A stretch of DNA of 64,000 nt from Aegilops tauschii subsp. strangulata (lineage: Eukaryota; Streptophyta; Magnoliopsida; Poales; Poaceae), in contig NC_053041.3 of the NCBI RefSeq assembly GCF_002575655.3, positions 372,975,054 to 373,039,053 of the forward strand, in the 5' to 3' direction. Both the position numbers and the translations under genes were made by a program. Positions 10,730 to 21,370 of this stretch are shown piece by piece (positions within the stretch are counted from its first letter, which is position 1; each line of letters begins with the position of its first letter). The notes under the pieces are model-generated. The model saw only the letters and a program-made list of their open reading frames with translations, made no database searches and was not told the DNA's origin.

Positions 10730-12712
10730 ATGGATGCGAAGGAGAAAAGAAGAAAAAGAGATACAGAGCGATATGAACGGATGACCAATGAAGAAAGGCA
10801 GGAGAAATTGAAAAATGCTAAGGAACAAAAAAGAAAAGAGAGATCAAGAGCGGTATAAAGAGCGGAATGAACGCATGACCGATGAAGAAAGGCAGGACAA
10901 ACTCAAAAAACGCCGTGAGGCCTATCATCAAAAGAAAGATTCAGGGAAGACAGCAGAACAGAAGGCAGCACATTGCACACATGAAAAACAAAAATATGCA
11001 AACTTGCAGCCAGTTCAAAAGAAAGCAAGAGTAGAACAAAGAAAAGCTCGCCGTCAAATGGAACGCAGCACACCATGCAAAGATTCACTTGCAATGGAAA
11101 ACCCTGAGTATGTCGCAACCGAACAAGAGGTTAGTACTTCTACGTTGGCTGTAAAACACAGGGATCATGTGGCAGCAGGAAAAAGGTAAACATTGCTACA
11201 CCATCGTAACGAACAATTCATGAGAAAACGGAGGCAAACTGGTTCCGTATCATCAAAAGAAGATGCATCCATGACGAAAAACACCGACGAAAACAAAGAA
11301 CCTCTGGAGCAACCACAAGTCATGACTTACGGTAATAATCTCAAGTTTATATAATACTCAAACTCTAAGTAAATATAAACATGTATGTACAACTAACCAT
11401 CTTTCCTGGACAGACATCCCCTCCTCAATGTTTCCAAGCATCAGAGAAACAGATGAACAAACACAACCATTATACAATGATGATCAAGGTAAAGTGGCTC
11501 TCTGGCCAGACATACCCTCCTCAATGCTTCCAGCAATCAAAGAAGTGGATGCACGAATAATATCATTCTGCAATGATAACCACGGTAAGGTTATAAATTA
11601 CATACAAATACTTTTATATACAAACATTTTATGTTCATAACAATAAAAAATTATTACACAGATAATGATGGAATCATATATGAGCAAGAAGCAACCATTA
11701 AGGAAATAGATGCTGCAACAAGATCAATCTACAACGAGGATCATGGTAAGGCTATCAATTTCATATATGTTCTTACGCAATAAAAATAATATATATATAT
11801 ATATATATGCAAAACACAGGTAATGATGGAGTCATATTTGAAGAAGACACAGACGAAGATGAATACATGTTCACCGGTGAAGGTATGCTTAATACAATTA
11901 AAATAAATTTGCAACATTACAATACTACTTACCAAATTAAATATGTTGTATATCAAATCAGAGTGGGACAGAGAAGTGGAAATTGAAATCATAGAAGGCG
12001 AGGAAGACCTCAACCCTGATCCATATGATCTCATCTACAGCAACATACCAACAAGCACAAACATGCTCGAAAAAGAAGAAGATTGCGATTTCTGCCATGC
12101 AACCAAATTCAAGTATGAAAGTCCGGGATTATGCTGCAAAAAAGGACAGATAAGTCTAGCCAATCCAAATACACCACCGGAACTTATGAGGCTTTGGACA
12201 AGCAACGACTCTGAGCAAGACATTTTCGGCAAAATATAAGATTTTTCAATGGGCACTTCTCATTTACTACACTATACTGCCAGCTCGACAGAGATACAAC
12301 AGACATGCGAACGGCCGGTATTTACACCTTTCGAGCACATGGTCAAATATATCACAACATACACTCATTTGGTAATAGTCACTCAGATCCAAAGCATCTA
12401 GAACTATACTTCTACGACGATGATCCAAGCTTAGAGCATCGATACCGCTGTTGCCGTGAGGAAATGTACGAGCAAGACAAGCATGTGATGGCAATAATAA
12501 CAGACATACTACACGGTAACCCGTACTCTCAGCAGTTTAGGAGTTTGGGACAAGCCCAAAACCTTGAGGACTACAGACTGATCTTGAACCTTGACCAGAG
12601 ATTGGACCAAAGAACATACAACGAGCCAATCAATTCGGAGGTAGCTGCAGTGTGGATTGAAGGAAATGAAAGAAGAGATACTTATGACAGAAATGTAATA
12701 TTATCAGGGCTA
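10730..12712 (+). pseudogene. Helitron Rep/Helicase N-terminal fragment, broken
   Basis: The reading begins at ATG 10730 with a Lys/Arg/Glu-rich coiled region (RYERMTNEERQ, repeated as RNERMTDEERQ). Short exons with acidic motifs such as DIPSSMFP and DIPSSMLP follow at 11414-11589 and 11662-11902. The exon from about 11963 carries CDFCHATKFKYES.GLCC, the Cys-rich motif of plant Helitron proteins. After it come GIYTFRAHGQIYHNI, LELYFYDDDP and NPYSQQFRSLG, conserved in the region before the Rep domain. Breaks: a frameshift between 10800 and 10835 and another near 12235. Homology ends near 12690, immediately before the element's 3' tail. The HUH nuclease motif, catalytic tyrosines and helicase are all missing, so it cannot be autonomous. 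Confidence 0.85.
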
Positions 12713-12764
12713 GGGTGTGTGATATTCTCCGTTTTCAATACACGGGTCTTTTTTGTCAGCCTAC

Positions 12765-14176
12765 TAATAAAGTAAGGTGCATTTCTCCGATTTTTTGATC
12801 TACTAACCCATATTAGTTTTTTTTTAACTATCTAAGGTGGTACTGATTTATTTACACACGCTCCTCCATATATCTATACAAAAATAATTATCCTTGGTAA
12901 TGCACATATTCTTTTTGCTATGTATCATCATCTGGCCTCAGCCCACCAAACTCAGCCCAGGCAAAACCGGATCAACAAGGGTACCGAAGAGAAGGAAGCA
13001 AAGAAGAATTAACCCAGCGCAAAGGAAGCGAATGAAGCGAAGAAGCCCAAGCAACTGACCATGATTTACAAGTCATCGGGCTGACCTGCTTGCTCGACCG
13101 CGGCGGGCCATGCGGGGGGTGGGAGAGTAAAGGAAGGCACCAAGGGCGGCGGCGCTGGTGCTCCTCCGGCGACGCGCCGGACTCCCTCGAGACGAGCTAG
13201 CGGCTAGGAGCTCGGGCGCGACCGCGTCATTCCTGCCGGATAACACGAGGCGGCGGGCCATGCGGGGGGTGGGAGAGAAAAGGAAGGCACAGAGGGCGGC
13301 GGCGCTGGTGCTCCCTCTGGCGAGATGAGCTGGTGTCTGGGCATCCAGGCGCGAACGCGTCCTTCCCTGACGAAGGAACAGGAGGCGGCAAGCCATGCAG
13401 GAGAGAGGGAAGGCACCGGGGCGGCGCCGCTGGTGTTGCTTCTCCGGTGAGATGAGCTGGCGGCGGGGTTGGGGGTGCTCGGACGCACGAGCTCGGGCTC
13501 CCAGGTACATACCTTGCAGCGCCGAGGCTCGCAGGTACGCAATGCATCTCGCAGCACCGGCTCACATCGCTATGAGGGGATAAGCTTTGAAGTGGCAGCC
13601 GCTTGATAGGGCGATAGATAAATAGAACGTGGTTGCTCGCTTGAACTACACGTGACTGTACGTGGCGTCAACTGGACCCCACCGAGTGAGCATATATTTT
13701 TAAATTCTTTTATTTATCGTGGTTAGCTCTAGATTGTCTAATTTCGATCTCAAACGGCTGCGTACACGTCTTTATATTGAGTCTCTATTTGTACATGCAT
13801 GCAACCATGTTTCTTACTTTGTTTTTGAATTGTAGATGGAGAGAGGGTAAACAAAGAGAAAAGATAATCCGGTGTGGACTATATCCTACGTGAATGGCTT
13901 CTCAGACATACACGGACATCCTCATATTCTCCTTATATTTGATGTGGACATGCCCATTTGCGACTGTCCGGTCATATGAGGACAAAGTGAGGATCCGGTT
14001 TGTTTTTTTCCTCTCTCTTTTCTCTGGACAGTGATCGGACTATACTTCCGGGCAAATGGGGAAGATTTGGGTGGTATGACACCATTACTAGATAATGCCG
14101 AATATGTCATGGCTTATTGAATTAGATATGTATGGTATTTATTTTCTCCCATTGCAACGCACGGGCATTTGTGCTA
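12765..14176 (+). mobile_element. Helitron unit U2 (1.4 kb)
   Basis: Starts TAATAAAGTAAGGTGC right after the degenerate CTAC end of U1, with the conserved core AAGGTGGTACTGAT at 12834. It ends with CCCATTGCAACGCACGGG and CTAT (14173-14176). The 5' block is diverged and lacks the usual GGATTGACTTTGTCGGG. The middle is the GC-rich tandem repeat listed separately. No protein was recognised. Confidence 0.6.
13101..13510. repeat. GC-rich tandem repeat, 3 diverged copies of 134-150 bp
   Basis: Copies start at 13101, 13251 and about 13385 with CGGCGGGCCATGCGGGG or a variant, and share GGCGGCGCTGGTGCT and GCGAGATGAGCTGG blocks. The repeat gives long open frames on the - strand (13073-13565) that are repetitive and Arg/Ser/Ala-rich. 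I regard these as by-products of composition. Confidence 0.8.
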
Positions 14177-14302
14177 TTTTTTTAATAATAAAGCACGGAT
14201 TGACTTTGTCGGGTTCACCGTCACAATACGCTTTCTTCTTATGTCGTAATACGCTTTTACAATTCGTGTAGACAAAATCAAAATCCAAGGTGGTACTATT
14301 CC

Positions 14303-14395
14303 CCGAGAGTTCTAACAGTCGAGCTTTGGATGAAACCTCGTGTAGGTAATCGGCGGCCCAGTCGAGCTTTGGCTGAAACCTCGCGTACGTAATCG
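14303..14395. repeat. Two 44-bp direct repeats
   Basis: CAGTCGAGCTTTGG.TGAAAC followed by CTCG.GTA.GTAATCGG occurs twice, at about 14309 and 14355. Confidence 0.75.
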
Positions 14396-14457
14396 GGCCA
14401 GCCCATAACCAGGAAACAAGAACGTAAAAATAGCACGAAAAACAAAACCACACATGA

Positions 14458-14517
14458 TGGGTTCGATCTCGCAACCTCACGCTAGGTAGCAGGGACGCCA
14501 ACCACATGAGCTAGCTG
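14458..14517 (-). other. tRNA-like sequence (pseudo tRNA) in U3
   Basis: Read on the - strand this has an A-box-like TAGCTCATGTGGTTGG and, about 30 nt on, a B-box-like GAGATCGAACCC. No acceptor stem or good T-stem is visible, so it is not a functional tRNA gene. Similar modules occur in U6 and U7. Confidence 0.45.
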
Positions 14518-14657
14518 TTGATTATGCTCAAATTGCAGCGCCCCAGTTAAAGTAGTTTAGCGACAGGTCTATTTATTTTTCTTAAATATTTTCAACAATT
14601 CTTGGAAACAAGTGTGGACGATTTTCCTTAAAATATTTGAATATGAATACGTTTTTA

Positions 14658-14885
14658 AAATCGTCAATAAATATCGAAAATTCGAACAAAATTTCGAAAC
14701 CTGAACAAATAGAGTTCTGGTTCGATGGCCGGAGGGGGTGGGTGTAGGTGCTCTGGTGGTGCCTGTTATATAAATCGTCAATAAATATCGAAAATTCGAA
14801 CAAAATTTCGAAACCTGAACAAATAGAGTTCTGGTTCGATGGCCGGAGGGGGTGGGTGTAGGTGCTCTGGTGGTGCCTGTTATAT
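14658..14885. repeat. Perfect 114-bp tandem duplication
   Basis: 14658-14771 and 14772-14885 are identical. The unit begins AAATCGTCAATAAATATCG and ends GCCTGTTATAT. The second copy runs straight into a truncated Helitron 5' block. Identity implies a recent event. Confidence 0.95.
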
Positions 14886-15137
14886 ACGGATTGACTTTGT
14901 CGGGTTCACCGTCGCGTCCTTTTTGCAGAAAAGTCCCTGTAATTCTTAGGAATCAACCCACACTCAAATAAATAACGTTTGTGTGTTGTGTCCAGTTTTT
15001 TTTGTTCCGTCTGTTCATCTTGGTCTTTCTCGGTATGTTAAACTCCCCTCTCAACGTGGACTCTTAGTTGTAGTCCAACTCTTCATCCCACGTCTCCTCT
15101 AATTTCTCTCATAAATATCAGTTTAATACACATCTCC

Positions 15138-16086
15138 AAGGCACGGATCGCCGGCTGCAATAGCGACCGGCTCCCCATCTACGAGACCGGCCTTGACGAC
15201 GTCGCCAAGCAGTGCCGCGGCCGCAGCCGCAACCTCTTCTTCAGCACCGACGTCGGCGAGGCGGACTTCGTCTCCGTCTCCGTCAACACCCCCCACCAAG
15301 AGCCGCGGCCTCGGCACCGGCAAGGCCGCGCGCCGATCCTGACCTACTAGGTGAGCGCACGCATGATCGTCGACATATCCCACTCCAACAAGATCATGGT
15401 CGAGAAGTTCACCGTGCCCGTCACCGTCAAGACCGCCAAAGCCATCGAGAAGATCCTCACTACCCACAACGGCCATGGCGTCCTGAACCAAATCCTGTCC
15501 AATCGGGAGGTTCCTCGCTGAGGGCACCGCCGTGAAGGTCCTCAAGGACGTCCATGGAGGCAGGCCGCAGGTCATCGGCATCAACGACTGCAAGAGCCGC
15601 TTCATCTACCGCGTCGTCTCCTCCATGTTCAACACCGTCGCCGTGAAGAAGGTGGCCATGCTAGGTTCGCCTTCAAGAAGGATACCGGTGACACCCGCGA
15701 GACACCGGTCATCGACATGTGCCTAGGTCTGCTTGGCGACAAGGCCGTCGTTAGCATCTACGACCCACAGGTGAGGCGTGACCTAGCCATGAACAAGTTT
15801 GACTGGGACCACGCGCACCCTCGCCACCTGCAGCCGGTGGGCCGTGGGCGAGCCCGCCGGGCAGCCCGTCACCGTCACGTTGGACACGTACGAGGCCGTC
15901 TGCGATGCGCACGCCGTCTGCATCCTGACCGAGTGGGATGAGTTCAGGAGCCTCGACTGCTGGCGCATGTACAACGTGATGCAGAAGCCGGCTTTCGTCT
16001 TCGCCGTCGCAGGATTCATCATCTATGCAATTGGCAAGCCGCTTGACCAAGCCCAGTGGCTCAAGGTCATGCCAGCCGTCGCCTGA
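15138..16086 (+). pseudogene. UGD: UDP-glucose 6-dehydrogenase pseudogene
   Basis: Translation in shifting frames follows plant UGDH: K.RIA..NSD.LPIYE.GLDDV.KQCRGR.NLFFSTDV, then AR.I.DIS.S.KI.VEK.TVPV.TAKAIEKIL, then SRF.YRVVSSMFNTVA, KAVVSIYDPQV, HAVCILTEWDEF, and the C-terminal GFI.YAIGKPLD....MPAVA with a terminal TGA at 16086. It lacks the first 35 or so residues (the NAD-binding GAGYVG) and an internal block of roughly 100 or more residues with the catalytic Cys motif. It also has frameshifts and in-frame stops (for example 15346-15350). Real UGDH makes UDP-glucuronate for cell-wall polymers. No introns are seen, but plant UGDH coding regions usually have none, so capture by DNA or by retrocopy cannot be told apart. 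Confidence 0.88.
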
Positions 16087-17700
16087 GGCGATGCACACTG
16101 ATAGCCGCGCGTCGACGAGCGTTCTTCTTACTAATTAATAACAACAAAAAGCATCGATGAATTTTAAGAGAAGTCTTATGTTATAAAAATCGAAAATCTC
16201 ATAGATAGGAGGACTTATCTGTAGAACTTTTCTGTTTCCCCCGTCAAGCAGACAAGACAGAAGCATCCAAAGGAGTTATTAGTACGGAGGAGAGGGCCTA
16301 AGCAAAAGCAGGGGGCAGATCAACGAGGTAGTACTTGCACTAATATGTTTCATGCGAGCTTAGTGCATTCTTATTCTATTAGTTAAATTTTAGATTTGTA
16401 CAGCTATGTTTCATGAGAGAGGACATACTTTTACTTCCTATTCTCTGCTGGATTAGTTCCAAATTACAAGGATACAAGTGTTCAAAAGTTAACTAAGTGA
16501 AACACTAAACATGTTAGTTGATGACCTCCGACTAGCAGTTATGTTCTTCTCTCTTCGGGTTGTGTGACATGGATTACTGAATTTTAAAGAATATATATGT
16601 TTTAGCATTTTTTATGATGTTTTGTTCAAGCAAAGAAGAAACGTAACTAGGCTAGAATTTTTGGAAGACAATATCTGTATAATATGTCTTGCTGTAAATT
16701 AATTACTGTATTTATGGCTTTTCATTGTGAGAGTTAGATGACCTGAAACTGTTAAATGAGATGCGTTTAATTTCACCCCACAAAAAAAAGATGCGTTTAA
16801 TTTCAGTTATCAATCTCTAAAGTTGGATCCCTTGACCAGTCTGCGATTTTGTATATGTTGTGCCACATATCTTATTAAAGATTTACCGTCTTCAATTCAT
16901 TAAATCAGTTTTTCTTCTCTCCCACGGATGCTTCATGTCATAAGTAGTTTGCGAGTCATTTTAGTATTCTTGCAGATCTCTGCAATAATGTAGTTGCAAC
17001 TGGTCGAACATATACTCCTACTAATTTGTTAGCTGCTCTCAAATAAGGCTCTTCTTGAGTTAATCGTTGACGGTCAATATTAAGCATTCAACATTCTAAT
17101 TATCATTTCGGCAGCTCTATGCACTTTCTAAATTAGTGGTCGGCGATCAATATTAAGCAATCTACATTCTAATTGAGCCATATAATGTACTATATTTCTT
17201 TATCCTAATGCCACCAAGTAATCTGCTATGCAGCTTCTCTATCATGGTTTCTTTGAAAATGACTAGCCATAAAAAATAATACAATGTTCATGTTTTCATT
17301 TTTCATATAGGACGTCAATCTCTTTGGAGATCACATGACCTACTTGGAGCACAGTTTCATGTCCCTTCAACGCATTCTTGCATCTAAATTATTGGGTTGG
17401 CATGAAGTGCGTACATACTAAAAGAATAAGTTACTTTCTTTTAATGTCAGATTTTCTCGAGCTTTATTAATCCTGACTATGATAAATATAAATTCACTCA
17501 GTACAAAAATAATAGTCATGAAAAATTCTAGCTCATGCAGTTGCGTGGATTGATGACTAGCTCAACTGCTCTATTGCCACCGCTGGTAACCATGCCATTG
17601 GCCTCCCCCGGCTCCTCCTTATCAACTGTGATCTCTGATTTTTAGGTAAAGTCCTCCCATAAAAGCACTTAACCCTATCACGTAGCCGGTTATGCATCCC
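16087..17700. other. AT-rich non-coding part of U3
   Basis: I see no protein-like frame, terminal repeats or RNA gene here. A short local repeat, GATGCGTTTAATTTCA, occurs twice near 16760-16805, and AATATTAAGCA..C..CATTCTAATT occurs twice at about 17077 and 17149. Confidence 0.6.
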
Positions 17701-17909
17701 ATCGATTTCTTCCGTTGCAACGCACGGGCAATTTTCCTAGTCTTTCCTTAATAATAAAGCACGGATTGACTTTGTCGGGTTCACCGTCACAATACGCTTC
17801 TTCCCGTGATTTTTCGCTTTCAATTTCAATTTAAAACATATTCGAGGTGGTACTAAATTTTGTCTACTTTATAGGAATCAACCCGCAGTCCACCGTAGCT
17901 GGACCGTAA

Positions 17910-18441
17910 GTGAAAAAAAAACGTTTCATACGATTGTTGCCCCGCACGAGAAGACGAGGGTTCCTCTGCCGCCGCCGCCGCGCCCACATCTTCTTATCCC
18001 CGGTGCTCGTCCTCTCCCCGCCGTCGCCGAATCCGGACGAGATCGGCAGGATCGGCTGCATCTCGCGCGACGCCCGGCCACTGTGCTCGGGGAGAAGGGA
18101 GAAAGTAGGAGCGGTGCTGCGACCTAGGCAGCAGCTCGCCAAGCCGGGCGGCGGCAAACGAGAGCCTCAGCCAAGATTGGCCGTCGAAGCAGAGGAAGGG
18201 AGGAGCTCCAGCCGGATACGAGCGGAGGACACCCATGGCTCTTGGCGGCCATCGACGGGGACTTGAATGCCCCAGCCCCCAAAGCTTGCCTCATCTTCTA
18301 CAGGCAACAGGGGACGGCTTCCCTCCTGGCGCCCGTAGGCAGCCTCGGCTCGCCGCCGTCGGGATCTGGCCAACACCGGCTCCTAGCGTTGCATCCATAA
18401 GTTCCGGATCTCACCGCTGCGGGATGCGAGGAAGAGGATGA
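17910..18441 (+). other. GC-rich gene-like block in U4, unrecognised
   Basis: A GC-rich stretch inside AT-rich DNA with long open frames on both strands. The + strand frame 17910-18266 contains an internal PSPNPDEIGRIGCISRDARP segment but I recognise no family. By analogy with U1 and U9 it may be a captured 5' exon. A possible exon end, ATGCTGGATGAAGCCGTCAAG|GTGAG, lies downstream at 18620. Function unknown. Confidence 0.3.
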
Positions 18442-19848
18442 GGTACGGCATGCAACAACGAAAGAAGGTGCAGAGCCAACGACTGGATTTTGTTTGGTTA
18501 AAGAAGGTACAGGGCAACGACTGTATTTAGATCATAATAGGATCGGTTCGCATTGGTGGCGCAGTAGTGCTGCGTAGGCAGTTGCTACCAATCTTCACCA
18601 TGCTGGATGAAGCCGTCAAGGTGAGATGATCGATTTCTTCTTGTCCACTGTCACCCTATTTAAGATTACTGACCTGGTTCCTCTTATTTCTCTTGTTGAT
18701 GCAAACCTGCTCACTTCACAAGAAGCGCTCACAACTTCCATCGTAGACTTCGTGGCTGGCATGCTTATCTTATTTTCCTTTCTGGATCAGGGAACAAATT
18801 GCTCGATCATAATCGTTTGTTCTTCTTTCTGTTCCAGGAAAGCATCGGAAAGAGATGTTTCTATGCAACATAATCCAAAAGTTTAATTTGAGGTATTCCA
18901 TCAAGTGTATGTTCTATAGCCTCCATCCTGTAGTTTATTTCCTTTGTTTCAGGTTGTACAGAGGAGCTCAGCGACAACTGAGGTGCTGCTAGAATTACAT
19001 CAGCTACTAACTTACGTACATATCTAAAAAACTACAGCTCCAGCTCCATGTAGTAATGACTTAGTATATTCTAATGCTCATAGGTACTGATTATTTTTTT
19101 TTACAGGTTAATTTAATCAATTCCATTGGCGTACTTTAGGAACGAGGCTGTATTGGGTGGTCTCTGACCGCCTGACAGACAATACAGAGTCGCCGTAGTT
19201 GTGTTGTGTTCATGTAACACTGAAACTTGACATAGTTAGTATAAGAAGGTTTGGTTTACTTCCACTATGTTGCTGTTCAATCTATTTTATAAACATGTTG
19301 ATTAGTCATTCTGGCAAAGATGCATCTTCAATATTTCAGAAATCTCTTTTCCAGAAACTCCAATTCTGCTCATAGGAATTGCGATGCCCAATATTTCTCA
19401 ATTTGCTGACAACGCTGTAATATATGTATGCTTTACGCATGCCGATCCATTGGAAGAGTATTTTCAAGGATTTTGCTGCTTACTAATTTTTTACATCCAT
19501 TGCACAAACTAAGCGGTAGGGTGACTGTTCCCTTTCATTAGAACTAAAACATATCTTTGTATTTTTATAAGGTATTTCTCCCCAAAATCTTACCCAAACG
19601 ATTCCCATGAAGTAATATATTTCGATATGTTTTTAAACTTCTAATTATGTGCCGTACATTATTGTTGTGGTGTTGATCATATCAACCACGAAACAAGGTT
19701 TATATTTGTTTGAGTTTTTATTCTCTAATGATATAGCATCCACAGGACCCGAGCACAATGCTAATTCATAGAAAGCATCTCTTGCTTGCGTTAATTTGGC
19801 CTAGAGTTCTATGTTTACATGATGCTCTGGAAGAATTGTATATTGTTT

Positions 19849-20055
19849 ATCTCCCACAAGGTAATTTTTTGATTTATCATGTGTACTTCTGTATTCAATG
19901 TTTTCGTAACTTATTTGACTTTTTGCACATTATGCATTGACTGACCATGATCTATGTGCCCAGATAGCAGTAGAATCATCTTTGGAAAAACTATTACTTG
20001 TGAAGATAAATAAAAGTTCCGTCTTAAAAAATCAACTGATGTGCTGGTTGAAATT
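19849..20055 (+). pseudogene. Fragment of the Ulp1-like gene in U4
   Basis: Contains the end of exon 4 (TATCTCCCACAAG|GTAA), the following short intron and most of exon 5: LTDHDLCAQIAVESSLEKLL, then VKINKSSVLKNQLMC. It matches U1 exons 4-5 (TLTDHDLCAHIAIESSL) and the U5 copy. The acceptor AG before exon 5 has decayed (GCACAT for GCAGAC), and homology is lost after 20055, before the Ulp1 catalytic region. A third, degenerate copy of the same gene in this array. Confidence 0.8.
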
Positions 20056-20298
20056 ATCATGTTGGATAATATTTGCTTTTACTAGCAGTTGCAGTGCTCT
20101 TGTTATTTTATTTCCACAAATATCATCATGTTTTGCTATTGACGTCATGCTATATTCCTTGACTGAAAGCAAACCCTTTAATTGCAGCTGTACTAAGGAT
20201 TCTTTCCGTCTATATCATGTCATGATTTTCTTACTAGCTGTAGTGGTGCTCTTATTATTTTATTTTCCAGAATTACTGTCATTTCACAGATGGTGTAA

Positions 20299-20394
20299 AC
20301 CTTGTTCATGGCTAACTTATAGAATAGCAAACCTGGTTCATGGCTAACTTATAGAATATCAAACCTTGTTCATGGCTAACTTATAGAATTGCAG
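20299..20394. repeat. 3 x 32-bp tandem repeat
   Basis: Three adjacent copies of a 32-bp unit containing GTTCATGGCTAACTTATAGA, starting at 20299, 20331 and 20363. The last copy ends in TTGCAG, a possible splice acceptor, followed by an open frame to 20519 (VFDYVKDPIYDEVLHLPM within it). I do not recognise that protein segment; it may be a captured exon. Confidence 0.8.
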
Positions 20395-20519
20395 AAACAG
20401 ATTTCAAAAACCATCAATATCAGGAACACTCTGACCATGTATTTGATTATGTGAAAGACCCAATATATGATGAGGTCCTGCATCTCCCGATGTTGAGCTA
20501 TATAGACTGGTATTTCCAG

Positions 20520-21079
20520 TAAATTTTATTGACAGACACTTTGGCGTCGTTAACAATTGACACGCACTTTGGTGTCTCAGCAACCAGGTCGCCATCGACC
20601 ACCACGGTGGCTCGCCGTGATGCCCTCCCGCCACCCTATGTACGACACCAGCGGCGAGATGGGCGGGAACTCTTTTGCGTGCCGTCACACAGGAACAACA
20701 CACGTCATACACTCTGAAGGACATGTTTGTCAGGCTTGACCTTGCCGCCTCTGTTGCTGGAGATCAGCCGAAGAGTTAGCTTATTGCCGCTTTGCTTCAA
20801 TGCTCTTCGACTCTCCGTAATGAGCAGCTGATGGTGCTTGGACGAAACAATTGATCGGAAAATGGGTAGTGTTGTACCGGTGGTCATGTGTCCGCCCACT
20901 AACTGTAAAACACCTAAGATGATTCTTCAGGACTTGATACATTCCAATTACACATTTGGATCTTCTTCTTACTGTGATACTTGGTTTTACTTAGTAATCT
21001 TAAGATCAACTCTTTCGATTTATAACTATATGTAGAGCTCAGGACCAGACCTTGCATGTGGCTGGTTTAATTTGTTTAC
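20520..21079. other. Unassigned part of U4
   Basis: Mixed-composition sequence with short open frames on both strands. No family was recognised. Confidence 0.5.
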
Positions 21080-21370
21080 TGAAGAAATTAGTTTAAAAAT
21101 GATCACAGTTTTACACATGTTCACACTATTTTTGTTTCAAAAATATATGTTTGCACTTTTTTTAAATCATAAAAAGTTCCCCCAAAAAGTTCCACTTTTA
21201 CTAAAAAAATCATTTAGAAATGTATAAAAATCAAGCATTTTTTAAAGAAAAAACATCTGTTAAAAATGTGCTTTAGAGAAATGTTTTAATTTTCATAAAC
21301 GTTTAAGATTCTTAAAGAAGTGTTCCAATTTTTATGTAAACCTAACTTCTATTAAAAATAAGCAAATTTT
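21080..21370. repeat. AT-rich degenerate short repeats (AAAATGTTC-type) in U4
   Basis: Many loosely spaced copies of A-tracts followed by TGTTC or TGTTT. The same kind of block lies at the same relative place, some hundreds of bp from the 3' end, in U6 (27370-27600) and U8 (29690-29960). Confidence 0.55.

Larger units (their letters stand above)
2286..12764 (+). mobile_element. Helitron unit U1 (10.5 kb) with COQ5 fragment, Ulp1-like gene and Rep/Hel fragment
   Basis: The unit starts TCTCTCCCTAATAATAAAGC directly after the CTAG of its left neighbour, followed by the shared GACTTTGTCGGGTTCACC block and the core GAGGTGGTACTAAT at 2411. It ends with a degenerate terminus (ACACGGG at 12740-12746, CTAC at 12761-12764). 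Cargo in order, all +: COQ5-like exon, GC-rich repeats, intact Ulp1-like gene, second multi-exon ORF, AT-rich spacer with duplications, then a Rep/Hel leader and broken N-terminal ORF. The tail after the Rep fragment (GGGCTAGGGTGTGTGATAT) resembles the tail of U5, which argues that Ulp1 and Rep regions belong to one element. Nested insertion between 8.2 and 9.7 kb cannot be excluded. Confidence 0.7.
14177..17740 (+). mobile_element. Helitron unit U3 with UGDH pseudogene
   Basis: Starts at the CTAT end of U2 with TTTTTTAATAATAAAGCACG, then the shared 5' block and core AAGGTGGTACTATT at 14287. It ends CGTTGCAACGCACGGG, CTAG at 17737-17740. A second, truncated 5' block (ACGGATTGACTTTGTCGGG) begins at 14886 straight after a 114-bp tandem duplication, so U3 is probably two elements, the left one lacking its 3' end. 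The UGDH pseudogene lies in the right part. From 16087 to 17700 I see only AT-rich sequence without coding features. Confidence 0.7.

Noticed and set aside
10730..12712. Autonomous Helitron
   Set aside because: The HUH nuclease and helicase regions are absent and there are at least two frameshifts.
13073..13565. Long - strand frames (up to 145 codons)
   Set aside because: Produced by the three tandem GC-rich copies. No domain, and the same phrase is translated repeatedly.
15123..15605. 160-codon - strand frame
   Set aside because: Antisense shadow of the UGDH pseudogene, whose + strand homology is unmistakable.
18540..18625. bHLH-like exon end (TMLDEAVK)
   Set aside because: Only seven residues fit, and the upstream residues do not match a bHLH basic region or helix.
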